Assembly (NCBI RefSeq): GCF_017873245.1
Contig: NZ_JAGGJY010000006.1
Location: forward strand, 120,540-184,539
DNA from: Clostridium tertium
GTDB taxonomy: Bacteria; Bacillota; Clostridia; Clostridiales; Clostridiaceae
Direction: 5' to 3'
DNA length: 64,000 bases
Positions 54,222 through 61,212 of the stretch are shown here, in pieces; within the stretch, counting starts at the first letter, position 1, and every line of letters starts with the position of its first letter. The notes below the pieces were generated by a model. The model ran no database searches and was not told the origin of the DNA. It saw nothing but the letters and a program-made list of their open reading frames with translations. The position numbers and the translations under genes are program-made.

Positions 54222-54500
54222 ATGAGTATAGTTGTAATTGGTGGTCATGATAGAATGAGTAGGGATTATTTAGATGTCTGTAAAAAATATAAGTGCAAGG
54301 CTAAAATATTTACTCAAATGAAAGCTGGGTTAAATGATAAGATAGGAAGTCCAGATGTAATAATATTATTTACAAATATAGTTTCACATAAGATGGCTAG
54401 AAAAGCAAAAAAGGAAGCTGAAAGAAAAAATATAAGAATAATAAATAATCATAATAGTACTGTCAATTCTTTAGAAGAAATTATAAAAAATATATTATAA
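54222..54500 (+). CDS. DUF2325 family protein
   Basis: The 92-residue protein begins SIVVIGGHDRMSRDYLDVCK and contains SPDVIILFTNIVSHKMARKAKK, both diagnostic for DUF2325. The fold is Rossmann-like and the function is unknown. It lies between the DUF3793 gene and the ABC pair. The upstream 125 bp contains hairpins (for example GCGAA/TTCGC arms at 54155-54186) without a T run. A Fur box follows it, so it may belong to the same regulon. Confidence 0.9.
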   Translation: MSIVVIGGHDRMSRDYLDVCKKYKCKAKIFTQMKAGLNDKIGSPDVIILFTNIVSHKMARKAKKEAERKNIRIINNHNSTVNSLEEIIKNIL

Positions 54501-54542
54501 CGATGTTCATAAAAAATTAACAAAAAATATATGCTTCATTAT

Positions 54543-54557
54543 TGAAAATGAGTATCA
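54543..54557 (+). promoter_or_regulatory. Fur box upstream of the ABC transporter pair
   Basis: TGAAAATGAGTATCA matches the 7-1-7 Fur consensus at 12 of 14 positions and contains the palindromic core AATGA-GTA-TCATT. It lies 68 bp before the first ABC start. Confidence 0.75.
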
Positions 54558-54624
54558 TTTACAGTATACTTTGTACTGTGATTATCAAATGAAATTTAAT
54601 ATCAATGAATGGGGGAGTTATAAT

Positions 54625-56379
54625 ATGATGATCAATAAAAGGCTTATAAACCTTTGTAGTGATTCTAAAAAGTATATTGGACTGACGATATTTGTGAATT
54701 GGCTTGCTATTATATGCAATATTATAATAATACTACTTATAGGACAGTTCATAAATAATATCTATTCTGGTGAAATAACTAGCATAGCAGACAAATCTAT
54801 TTTTATGTCCGGGACGATAATAATTTTACTATTATGTATAAGATTTATCTGTAATATTTTATATGCTAAGTTTTCAAATCTAGCATCATCAAAAGCAAGA
54901 ATGACTTTAAGAGAGCTTGTTTATAAAAAACTATTAAAACTTGGAAATGAATATAGCAATGTAGAAAGTACATCATCCATAGTTCAAGTTATGGTAGAAG
55001 GGGTAGAGCAATTAGAAATTTATTTTGGTAAGTACTTATCACAATTTTTCTATTCATTATTAGTACCGATAACATTATTTGTTTTTATGAGTTTTATATC
55101 ATTTAAAGCAGCTTTAGTATTTATACTTTGTGTACCTCTTATCCCAATATCGATAATTGCAATAATGAAAATTGCAAAGAGAATATTGAAGGATTATTGG
55201 AAGAGTTATTCAGATTTAGGTGGAACATTCTTAGAAAATCTTCAAGGATTAACAACTTTAAAAGTTTTTAATATAGATGAAAAAAGACATCAAAAAATGA
55301 ATACGGAAGCAGAGAAGTTCAGAAAGATAACAATGAAGGTTTTAAGCATGCAGCTAAACTCTATTACAATAATGGATTTAGTAGCATTTGGCGGAGCAGC
55401 AGCAGGAACAATAGTTGCATTAATTCAATTTAGTATGGGGGAGATTGCTCCTGGAAGCCTAATTATAATAATTTTATTATCTTCAGAGTTTTTTATACCG
55501 TTAAGACTTCTAGGTTCATACTTCCATATAGCAATGAATGGGATGGCAGCATCTGATAGAATTTTTGGAATACTAGATGCAAAAGAAAGAGAAAAGAACA
55601 TAGATAACAATGTTAAAGAAATAACTGGTGATGTTACAATTAAATTGAATAATGTTAGCTTCAGTTATGATGGAGAAAGAGAAGTTCTTAAGGATATAAA
55701 TATGGAGATAACTCCAAAAGGTATGGTTGCAATTGTAGGAGAAAGTGGTTCAGGTAAAAGTACAATAGCATCTATAATTTTAAATAACTATAAAGTTAAT
55801 AAAGGTGAAGTATTACTAAATTCAGTTAATATAGAAAATATCGATTTAGATATTATTTACGAAAATATAGCCTTAATATCAACAAATAGTTATATATTTA
55901 ATGGGACTATTTTAGATAATTTACTTATAGGAAAGAAATATGCAACTGATAAGGAAATAAAAAATGCATTAAAGCTTGCTAGATTAGATAGCTTTGTAGA
56001 AAGTTTAAAAGATGGATTAAATACAAATGTAGGTGAAGGTGGAAATGCTTTATCTGGAGGTCAAAAACAAAGGTTAGCACTTGCAAGAGCAATACTTGCA
56101 AATAGAAAAATGATAATATTTGATGAAGCAACTTCTAATATAGATGTGGAAAGTGAAGAGGCCATTTGGGAATCAATATATGACCTTTCAATAGAAAAAA
56201 CAATATTAGTAATATCACATAGATTAGCAAATGTAAGAGGTGCTAAAAATATATATGTTATGAATAAAGGAATGTTATGTGAAGAAGGAACTCATAAAGA
56301 TCTCATGGGGCTTAATGGGTATTATCATAGTATGGTTGAAAAGCAAAATGAATTAGAAGATATTAGGGAGGTTTGTTAG
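54625..56379 (+). CDS. ABC transporter half (CydD-like, exporter fold, fused membrane and ATPase domains)
   Basis: The 584-residue protein has six N-terminal membrane helices (about residues 15-310) and a C-terminal ATPase with Walker A GESGSGKST, signature LSGGQ, Walker B MIIFDEATS and an SHR H-loop, all intact. The membrane domain (GVEQLEIYFGKYLSQFF, LENLQGLTTLKVFN) resembles CydD-type subunits. It should pair with the next gene as a heterodimer. The Fur box suggests an iron-, haem- or porphyrin-related substrate. I chose ATG 54625 after GGGGGAG; ATG 54628 is equivalent. Confidence 0.9.
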   Translation: MMINKRLINLCSDSKKYIGLTIFVNWLAIICNIIIILLIGQFINNIYSGEITSIADKSIFMSGTIIILLLCIRFICNILYAKFSNLASSKARMTLRELVYKKLLKLGNEYSNVESTSSIVQVMVEGVEQLEIYFGKYLSQFFYSLLVPITLFVFMSFISFKAALVFILCVPLIPISIIAIMKIAKRILKDYWKSYSDLGGTFLENLQGLTTLKVFNIDEKRHQKMNTEAEKFRKITMKVLSMQLNSITIMDLVAFGGAAAGTIVALIQFSMGEIAPGSLIIIILLSSEFFIPLRLLGSYFHIAMNGMAASDRIFGILDAKEREKNIDNNVKEITGDVTIKLNNVSFSYDGEREVLKDINMEITPKGMVAIVGESGSGKSTIASIILNNYKVNKGEVLLNSVNIENIDLDIIYENIALISTNSYIFNGTILDNLLIGKKYATDKEIKNALKLARLDSFVESLKDGLNTNVGEGGNALSGGQKQRLALARAILANRKMIIFDEATSNIDVESEEAIWESIYDLSIEKTILVISHRLANVRGAKNIYVMNKGMLCEEGTHKDLMGLNGYYHSMVEKQNELEDIREVC

Positions 56380-56381
56380 AT

Positions 56382-58052
56382 ATGAAAAGAAGATCAGGCT
56401 TCCAAATAATGAAAAGGTTAATAGTTGAGTTAAAACCATTAGCTCCTATAATGGTAATTACTATTTTTATGGGTGTATTAGGTTTCCTAGCGGCTATTTC
56501 TATAGCTTCTTTTGGAGCAGTAGCATTAGGAGCATATATAGGAGATATAACTTTTATAAGCTTTAAAGGAGCAATTATAGTAATGGCTATTTCTGCACTT
56601 CTTAGAGGCTTCTTAAGATATGGCGAACAGCTATCAGGTCATTATATTGCTTTTAAGATACTTTATATATTAAGAGATAAGATATTTACTGTATTAAGAA
56701 AACTAGCACCAGCAAAGCTAGAAGGAAAAGAAAAAGGGAATTTAATTGCATTAATAACTTCTGATATAGAATTGCTAGAAGTATTTTATGCTCATACAAT
56801 TGCACCAATTTCAATTGCTATAATTACAAACTCAATTATATCAATAATTTTATTTAATATAAGACCGATATTTGGTTTACTAGCTGCTATATTCTTTTTA
56901 ATAGTTGGCTTTGTAATACCTTATGTATCATCAAGCTTTGCCAAAGAGGCAGGAGTAAATTATAGAAATATCTTTGGTGAAAGTAATAATTATGTTTTAG
57001 ATTCATTAAGAGGTTTAAAAGAAGTATTACTATTTAAAAATGGGGAAGAAAGATTAAATAAGATAAATGAAAATTCAATTAAGCTTAATAAGAGCTTAGA
57101 TAAAATAAAAGAGCATGAAGGAATCATTAGAGCAACAACAGATATTACAATAATGATTGCTATATTAACTTTTGTAATACTTGGGACAAGTGAATATTTA
57201 TCAGGAAACATTAGCTTTACAACTGCTATAGTATCAATAGTAATAATAGCTTCATCCTTTGGACCAGTTGTTGCTTTAAGTAATTTATCAAATACATTAC
57301 TTCAAACTTTTGCTTGTGCAGAAAGAATTTTTGCTCTTTTAGATGAAAAGCCTCAAGTAGAAGAAGTAAGAGGGAAAAATGATATACAAGGAAAAGATAT
57401 TGAATATACAAATGTAAGTTTCTCATATCCAAATAGAAAAGAAAGTATATTTAAAAATACGTCTTTAAATATAAAGAAGGGAGAAAAGATTGCATTAATA
57501 GGGGAAAGTGGAATTGGTAAAAGTACATTTATAAAATTAATAATGAGATTTTGGGATGTCAATAGCGGGGATATAAAATTAGATAATATAGATATAAAAG
57601 ATGTTAATACGGAATCACTAAGAAATTCTCAAACATTAGTTAGCCAAGAAACATACTTATTTAATGAATCGATAAGAGAAAATATAAAAGTAGGAAATGA
57701 AGATGCTTCTGAATCAGACATAATAGAAGCAGCAAAGAAAGCTTCAATTCATGATTTTATATTAAGTCTTCCAAAAGGATATGATACAAAGGTTTCAGAG
57801 CTTGGAGGAAATTTATCTTCTGGAGAAAGACAAAGAATTGGATTAGCAAGGGCTTTCCTAAAGGATAGTGAAGTATTAATATTAGATGAACCAACAAGTA
57901 ATTTAGATGCTTTAAATGAAGGGGAAATATTAAAAGCTATAAATGAAAATTGCAAAGAAAAAACTATTATATTAATTTCTCACAGAAAATCCACAACAGC
58001 TATTTGTGATAAGGTATATAAATTAGAAAATAAGCAAATTAAGATAAGTTAA
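56382..58052 (+). CDS. ABC transporter half (CydC-like), partner of the preceding gene
   Basis: The 556-residue protein has six membrane helices and an ATPase with Walker A GESGIGKST, signature LSSGER (variant of LSGGQ) and Walker B VLILDEPTSNLD; the catalytic Glu is present. It starts 2 bp after its partner at ATG 56382, ten bases after GGAGG; the TTG at 56373 is too close to that site. Comparable heterodimers include CydDC (thiol export) and PefCD (haem/porphyrin efflux); siderophore importers of the YbtPQ/IrtAB type share the fold. Direction and cargo are unknown. Confidence 0.9.
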   Translation: MKRRSGFQIMKRLIVELKPLAPIMVITIFMGVLGFLAAISIASFGAVALGAYIGDITFISFKGAIIVMAISALLRGFLRYGEQLSGHYIAFKILYILRDKIFTVLRKLAPAKLEGKEKGNLIALITSDIELLEVFYAHTIAPISIAIITNSIISIILFNIRPIFGLLAAIFFLIVGFVIPYVSSSFAKEAGVNYRNIFGESNNYVLDSLRGLKEVLLFKNGEERLNKINENSIKLNKSLDKIKEHEGIIRATTDITIMIAILTFVILGTSEYLSGNISFTTAIVSIVIIASSFGPVVALSNLSNTLLQTFACAERIFALLDEKPQVEEVRGKNDIQGKDIEYTNVSFSYPNRKESIFKNTSLNIKKGEKIALIGESGIGKSTFIKLIMRFWDVNSGDIKLDNIDIKDVNTESLRNSQTLVSQETYLFNESIRENIKVGNEDASESDIIEAAKKASIHDFILSLPKGYDTKVSELGGNLSSGERQRIGLARAFLKDSEVLILDEPTSNLDALNEGEILKAINENCKEKTIILISHRKSTTAICDKVYKLENKQIKIS

Positions 58053-58110
58053 AGTAAGATAATTTAAATTTTAAGAGGATGTAAAAGTCCTCTTAATTTA
58101 AAAGATATGT

Positions 58111-58125
58111 TGATAATGATTATTA
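58111..58125 (+). promoter_or_regulatory. Fur box upstream of the ygbA-like gene
   Basis: TGATAATGATTATTA matches the 7-1-7 Fur consensus at 13 of 14 positions, 16 bp before the start codon. Confidence 0.85.
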
Positions 58126-58141
58126 AATTCATGGGGGAAGT

Positions 58142-58432
58142 ATGACTAAGATTGAAAGAGAAAAAAGAACAATAGAGCTTATGATAAAAATATATTGCAA
58201 AAAGAAGCATAAGGAAAAAGAACTATGTCCAGAGTGTAGTGAATTACTTGAGTATGCTTTAAAAAGACTTACTTATTGCAAATTTGGTGAAGAAAAAAGT
58301 ACGTGCGGTAAATGTCCAATACATTGTTATAAGAAGGATATGAAGGAAAAAATTAAGAAGGTTATGAGGTTTTCAGGACCGAGACTAATTATATATAATC
58401 CAATAGAGTTAATTAGACATATGACTTATTAA
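58142..58432 (+). CDS. YgbA-like (nitrous-oxide-stimulated promoter family) cysteine-rich protein
   Basis: The 96-residue protein has the family pattern: an N-terminal helix with REKRTIELMIKIYCKKKH, CPECSELLEYA, a central Cys, CGKCPIHCYKKDMKE, and the ending VMRFSGPRLIIYNPIELIRH. Seven or more cysteines suggest metal or Fe-S binding. In enterobacteria YgbA is linked to nitric-oxide and iron stress. A Fur box lies directly upstream, and DUF454 and a membrane gene follow, forming a three-gene unit. Confidence 0.88.
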   Translation: MTKIEREKRTIELMIKIYCKKKHKEKELCPECSELLEYALKRLTYCKFGEEKSTCGKCPIHCYKKDMKEKIKKVMRFSGPRLIIYNPIELIRHMTY

Positions 58433-58463
58433 CTTAAATAATAATTAGAGGGGAGAAATTATT

Positions 58464-58874
58464 ATGAAGTCAATAAAAAAATATATTTATATAACAGTAG
58501 GACTAATTTCAGTAGTATTGGGAGCTATAGGGGTAGTATTTCCAATACTTCCAACAACTCCATTTTTATTATTAGCATCATATTGCTTTGCAAAAGGATC
58601 AGATAGATTTAATACTTGGTTTATAGGAACTAAGTTATATAAAAAGCATTTAGAATCATTTGTAAAAGAAAGATCTATGACATTAAAAGAAAAAATATGT
58701 ATTTTAGCTTTTGCAGATTTCATGTTAGCATTTCCGTTAATATTAATAGATAGCTTATTTATGAAAGGTGTGATTGTAGTACTTATACTATGTAAATTCT
58801 ATTATTTCATTTTTAGAATCAAAACAATAGCGCCAGAAGAAAAAGCAATAAAAAAATTAACACAAGAAAATTAG
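58464..58874 (+). CDS. DUF454 (YbaN-like) membrane protein
   Basis: The 136-residue inner-membrane protein has about three hydrophobic segments. It carries the family core LGAIGVVFPILPTTPFLLLASYCFAKGS (shown in part: VFPILPTTPFLLLA) and FNTWFIGTKLYKKHL. Function is unknown; relatives are often iron- or haem-linked in genomic context. GAGGGGAG precedes the ATG. It is second in the ygbA-like unit, 11 bp before the next gene. Confidence 0.92.
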   Translation: MKSIKKYIYITVGLISVVLGAIGVVFPILPTTPFLLLASYCFAKGSDRFNTWFIGTKLYKKHLESFVKERSMTLKEKICILAFADFMLAFPLILIDSLFMKGVIVVLILCKFYYFIFRIKTIAPEEKAIKKLTQEN

Positions 58875-58885
58875 TTGGAGGAATC

Positions 58886-59206
58886 ATGGAGAGAATATCA
58901 TCATCATTTTTTATGTTATCACTATTATTTTATTATGTGCCTAAGATATTTAAGATAAAAAAGATAAATTTTATAAAAGTCCATATTTGCCTTGGTAGCA
59001 TATCTGTATTAGCAATGTGTCTTGCATTAATACAAAAAATAGGACAAGATGACTTTATAAAATATATTGGTTTTGCTGGAATAATGATTGCTATTGGAGT
59101 AACAGGATACTTTTCAACTAAAAGGCCTAAGCTATATAAGAAGGCACATCTTATTTGCACAATAGGATTTTTTGCTTACTTATTTACATCCATAGCTATT
59201 TTTTAA
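58886..59206 (+). CDS. Small four-helix membrane protein with two buried histidines, unrecognised
   Basis: The 106-residue protein has about four hydrophobic segments. H33 (FIKVHICLGS) and H88 (KKAHLICTIGF) lie at equivalent positions at the start of helices 2 and 4, in an apparent internal repeat (K-x-H-[IL]-x-C). Such pairs are known haem-b ligands in small cytochrome-b-like proteins, so haem binding is plausible but unproven. It is last in the Fur-box-preceded ygbA-like/DUF454 unit. TTGGAGGA precedes the ATG. Confidence 0.7.
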   Translation: MERISSSFFMLSLLFYYVPKIFKIKKINFIKVHICLGSISVLAMCLALIQKIGQDDFIKYIGFAGIMIAIGVTGYFSTKRPKLYKKAHLICTIGFFAYLFTSIAIF

Positions 59207-59371
59207 TGATATTAATAAGTATTAAATAATACATTACTTAAGTTTTTAGTATCAAAATTAGTTTATTAGCATAAAAATCTAAATAGATTTAAATATTTAG
59301 GTTTAAATATGATTGTATTTGTATAATTATATACTCATAGAAGGGTTAAGTAGAGAAAAAAATATACTTGT

Positions 59372-59409
59372 AAAAACATACTTTATAGATATAAAAGTAT
59401 GTTTTTTTA
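59372..59409. terminator. Terminator downstream of the iron block
   Basis: A stem of about 13-15 bp (AAAAACATACTTT and its complement) is followed by seven T residues. The remaining 305-bp gap (59207-59511) holds only a short hairpin (AAATCTA/TAGATTT) and no gene. Confidence 0.8.
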
Positions 59410-59511
59410 TTATAGAAAAAATTAGTTTTGTGACTTTGTTACAGTCAAATTTGAGAAATAAGAATATACTTATATCATAGAATAAATAATACATTATTGG
59501 AGGAAATAAAA

Positions 59512-59748
59512 ATGAATAATATAAGAGTTTACACAACTAATACTTGTCCATGGTGTACAAAGGTAAAAAATTATTTGAAAAGTAAAAATGTAAATTATGA
59601 AGAAGTAAATGTAGGATTAAATAGAGTAGCTGCTATGGAGATGGTAAATAAAAGTGGACAAATGGGAGTTCCGGTTTTGGATATAAATGGGAAAATAGTT
59701 GTTGGTTTTGATAAGAATAGAATAGATACTTTATTAGGATTACAATAA
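59512..59748 (+). CDS. Glutaredoxin-family protein
   Basis: The 78-residue thioredoxin-fold protein has the dithiol active site TNTCPWCTKVKNYL, the cis-Pro segment MGVPVLDING and a C-terminal GFDKNRIDTLLGL. It reduces disulfides or glutathione/bacillithiol-type mixed disulfides. I chose ATG 59512 after TTGGAGGA, not the TTG at 59497 inside the ribosome site. It is monocistronic between two terminators. Confidence 0.93.
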   Translation: MNNIRVYTTNTCPWCTKVKNYLKSKNVNYEEVNVGLNRVAAMEMVNKSGQMGVPVLDINGKIVVGFDKNRIDTLLGLQ

Positions 59749-59777
59749 AAAATAATTAATCAAAAGCATTGATAAAG

Positions 59778-59819
59778 AAAAAAAGTAAAGCTAAAATAAA
59801 ATTAGTTTTACTTTTTTTG
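59778..59819 (+). terminator. Terminator after the glutaredoxin gene
   Basis: An A-rich/T-rich stem (AAAAAAAGTAAA and its complement, extended by GCTAA/TTAGT) is followed by seven T residues. Confidence 0.75.
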
Positions 59820-59940
59820 CTTTCATCTTTGAATTTTCAAGTGGATTTTAATTAGTGGGGGTTAAATCAAGTAAAATTATGAGTAAATTAGCTTACATAT
59901 AGAGATTTTATATTTTAAAGAATTTTATGAGGTAAAAGGT

Positions 59941-60594
59941 ATGGAATTAAGAAAAGAAATCATAGAAAATTATCCATTTTTAAGTGATTTAGGTGAAGAG
60001 GTATTAGAAGAGTTTTTTAAAAGAGTTATTGTAAACAATTATGAAATCGGACAAAGTATGTTTAATAATAAACAAAGTTGTATAGGATTTTCATTTATAT
60101 TAGATGGGAGAATAAGAATTTATAAACTTGGTGATGATGGAAAAGAGATAACTTTATATAGGTTAGGTAAGGGTGATAATTGTTTTAATACAATATTATG
60201 TGCTTTAACTGAATCAGAAGAAACTTCATTTTCAGAGGTAGAAGAAAATGCAGTAATTGCTTTATTACCAATGGATTTTTTTAAGAGACATTTATTAGAT
60301 AATAGCAGCTTCTTAAAATATATATTTAAAAATTTATATGATAAGTTTGAAACTGTAGTAGAAGGCTTGGAAAAAGTTACATTTGATAGTATAGAAAATA
60401 GAATTATAAATTATTTTAAAGAAAAAATGAGTGATAATAATGGAGGAAAGATAATTTATACAACTCATGAAAAAATTGCAGCAGATATAGGTTCTTCAAG
60501 AGAAGTTGTAAGTAGAAGTTTAAAATCATTAGAAAAAAGAGAAATATTAGAGCTTGGAAGAGGAAAAATAAAAATAAAAAACTGGATTTTTTAA
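59941..60594 (+). CDS. Crp/Fnr-family transcriptional regulator
   Basis: The 217-residue protein has an N-terminal cyclic-nucleotide-binding-like beta barrel (about residues 20-130) and a C-terminal winged helix with THEKIAADIGSSREVVSRSLKSLE. The residues needed for cAMP binding are not evident, and no N-terminal FNR cysteine cluster is present, so the effector is unknown. It is encoded on the same strand as the ArsR and CoA-disulfide-reductase genes, suggesting a redox or sulfur role, which is inference. Confidence 0.92.
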   Translation: MELRKEIIENYPFLSDLGEEVLEEFFKRVIVNNYEIGQSMFNNKQSCIGFSFILDGRIRIYKLGDDGKEITLYRLGKGDNCFNTILCALTESEETSFSEVEENAVIALLPMDFFKRHLLDNSSFLKYIFKNLYDKFETVVEGLEKVTFDSIENRIINYFKEKMSDNNGGKIIYTTHEKIAADIGSSREVVSRSLKSLEKREILELGRGKIKIKNWIF

Positions 60595-60601
60595 ATTAGT
60601 A

Positions 60602-60630
60602 TTGACATTTTGGTAACAATATCTTAAAAT
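60602..60630 (+). promoter_or_regulatory. Promoter of the arsR-like gene
   Basis: TTGACA, a 17-bp spacer and TAAAAT lie just after the Crp/Fnr gene. An inverted repeat begins 12 bp past the -10 box, covering the initial transcribed region. Confidence 0.75.
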
Positions 60631-60642
60631 TTGAATATAGTA

Positions 60643-60672
60643 ATATTATTGATAGATAAATAACAATAATAT
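60643..60672 (+). promoter_or_regulatory. Candidate ArsR operator
   Basis: ATATTATTG (60643-60651) and CAATAATAT (60664-60672) are perfect inverted 9-mers 12 bp apart, directly after the promoter. The same elements GTAATATTAT and AACAATAAT recur in the leader of the downstream reductase gene (about 61109-61131), suggesting a shared regulator. Confidence 0.55.
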
Positions 60673-60707
60673 GTGTATTTAATATGCAAATGAGAAGAGG
60701 TGATATC

Positions 60708-60983
60708 TTGGACAGTAATTATAAACAATACGAGGATATAGCAGAATTTTTAAAAGTTTTAGCTCATCCAGTTAGACTTTGTATAGTAAAAAATCTTTTG
60801 GAAAAGGGTTCTTGTAATGTAACTAATATGCATAGTTGTTTAGGTATGCCTCAATCTACGATTTCTCAACATCTACAAAAGTTAAAGAGTGTTGGAATAA
60901 TTAAAGGTGAAAGAAACGGCCTTGAAATAGTATATGAAGTGGTAGATAAAAGAGCTGAAAAAATTATAAAAGATCTTATATAA
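60708..60983 (+). CDS. ArsR/SmtB-family transcriptional repressor
   Basis: The 91-residue winged-helix protein has FLKVLAHPVRLCIVKNLLEKG and the recognition helix QSTISQHLQKLKSVGII. C25, C36 and C44 lie in the alpha-3 to alpha-4 region, where ArsR-type sensors often bind metals or react with persulfides; the classical CxC arsenic motif is absent. The start is TTG 60708, five bases after AGAGGTGA; ATG 60684 lacks a ribosome site. It is followed by the reductase fusion gene, its probable target. Confidence 0.88.
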   Translation: MDSNYKQYEDIAEFLKVLAHPVRLCIVKNLLEKGSCNVTNMHSCLGMPQSTISQHLQKLKSVGIIKGERNGLEIVYEVVDKRAEKIIKDLI

Positions 60984-61063
60984 GAATGATATTTAATTTA
61001 AATGGTATTAGTTTTAAATTATGAGTATTTCTAAGTTATTAATATTTAAAGGTTGTTAATTTT

Positions 61064-61094
61064 GAGCAGCTATAAATTAGCTGTTCTTTAAATT
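61064..61094 (+). terminator. Weak terminator after the arsR-like gene
   Basis: GAGCAGCTA and TAGCTGTTC form a 9-bp stem with one G-U pair, followed by TTTAAATTT. It may only attenuate read-through into the reductase gene. Confidence 0.45.
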
Positions 61095-61212
61095 TAAAAT
61101 AAATATCGTAATATTATAATATAACAATAATTGATTAAATGAATATTATATTAAGTATAGATGCAAAGATTTTTAGAAAGAAAGAATATCACTAAATTTA
61201 GGAGGATTTTTA

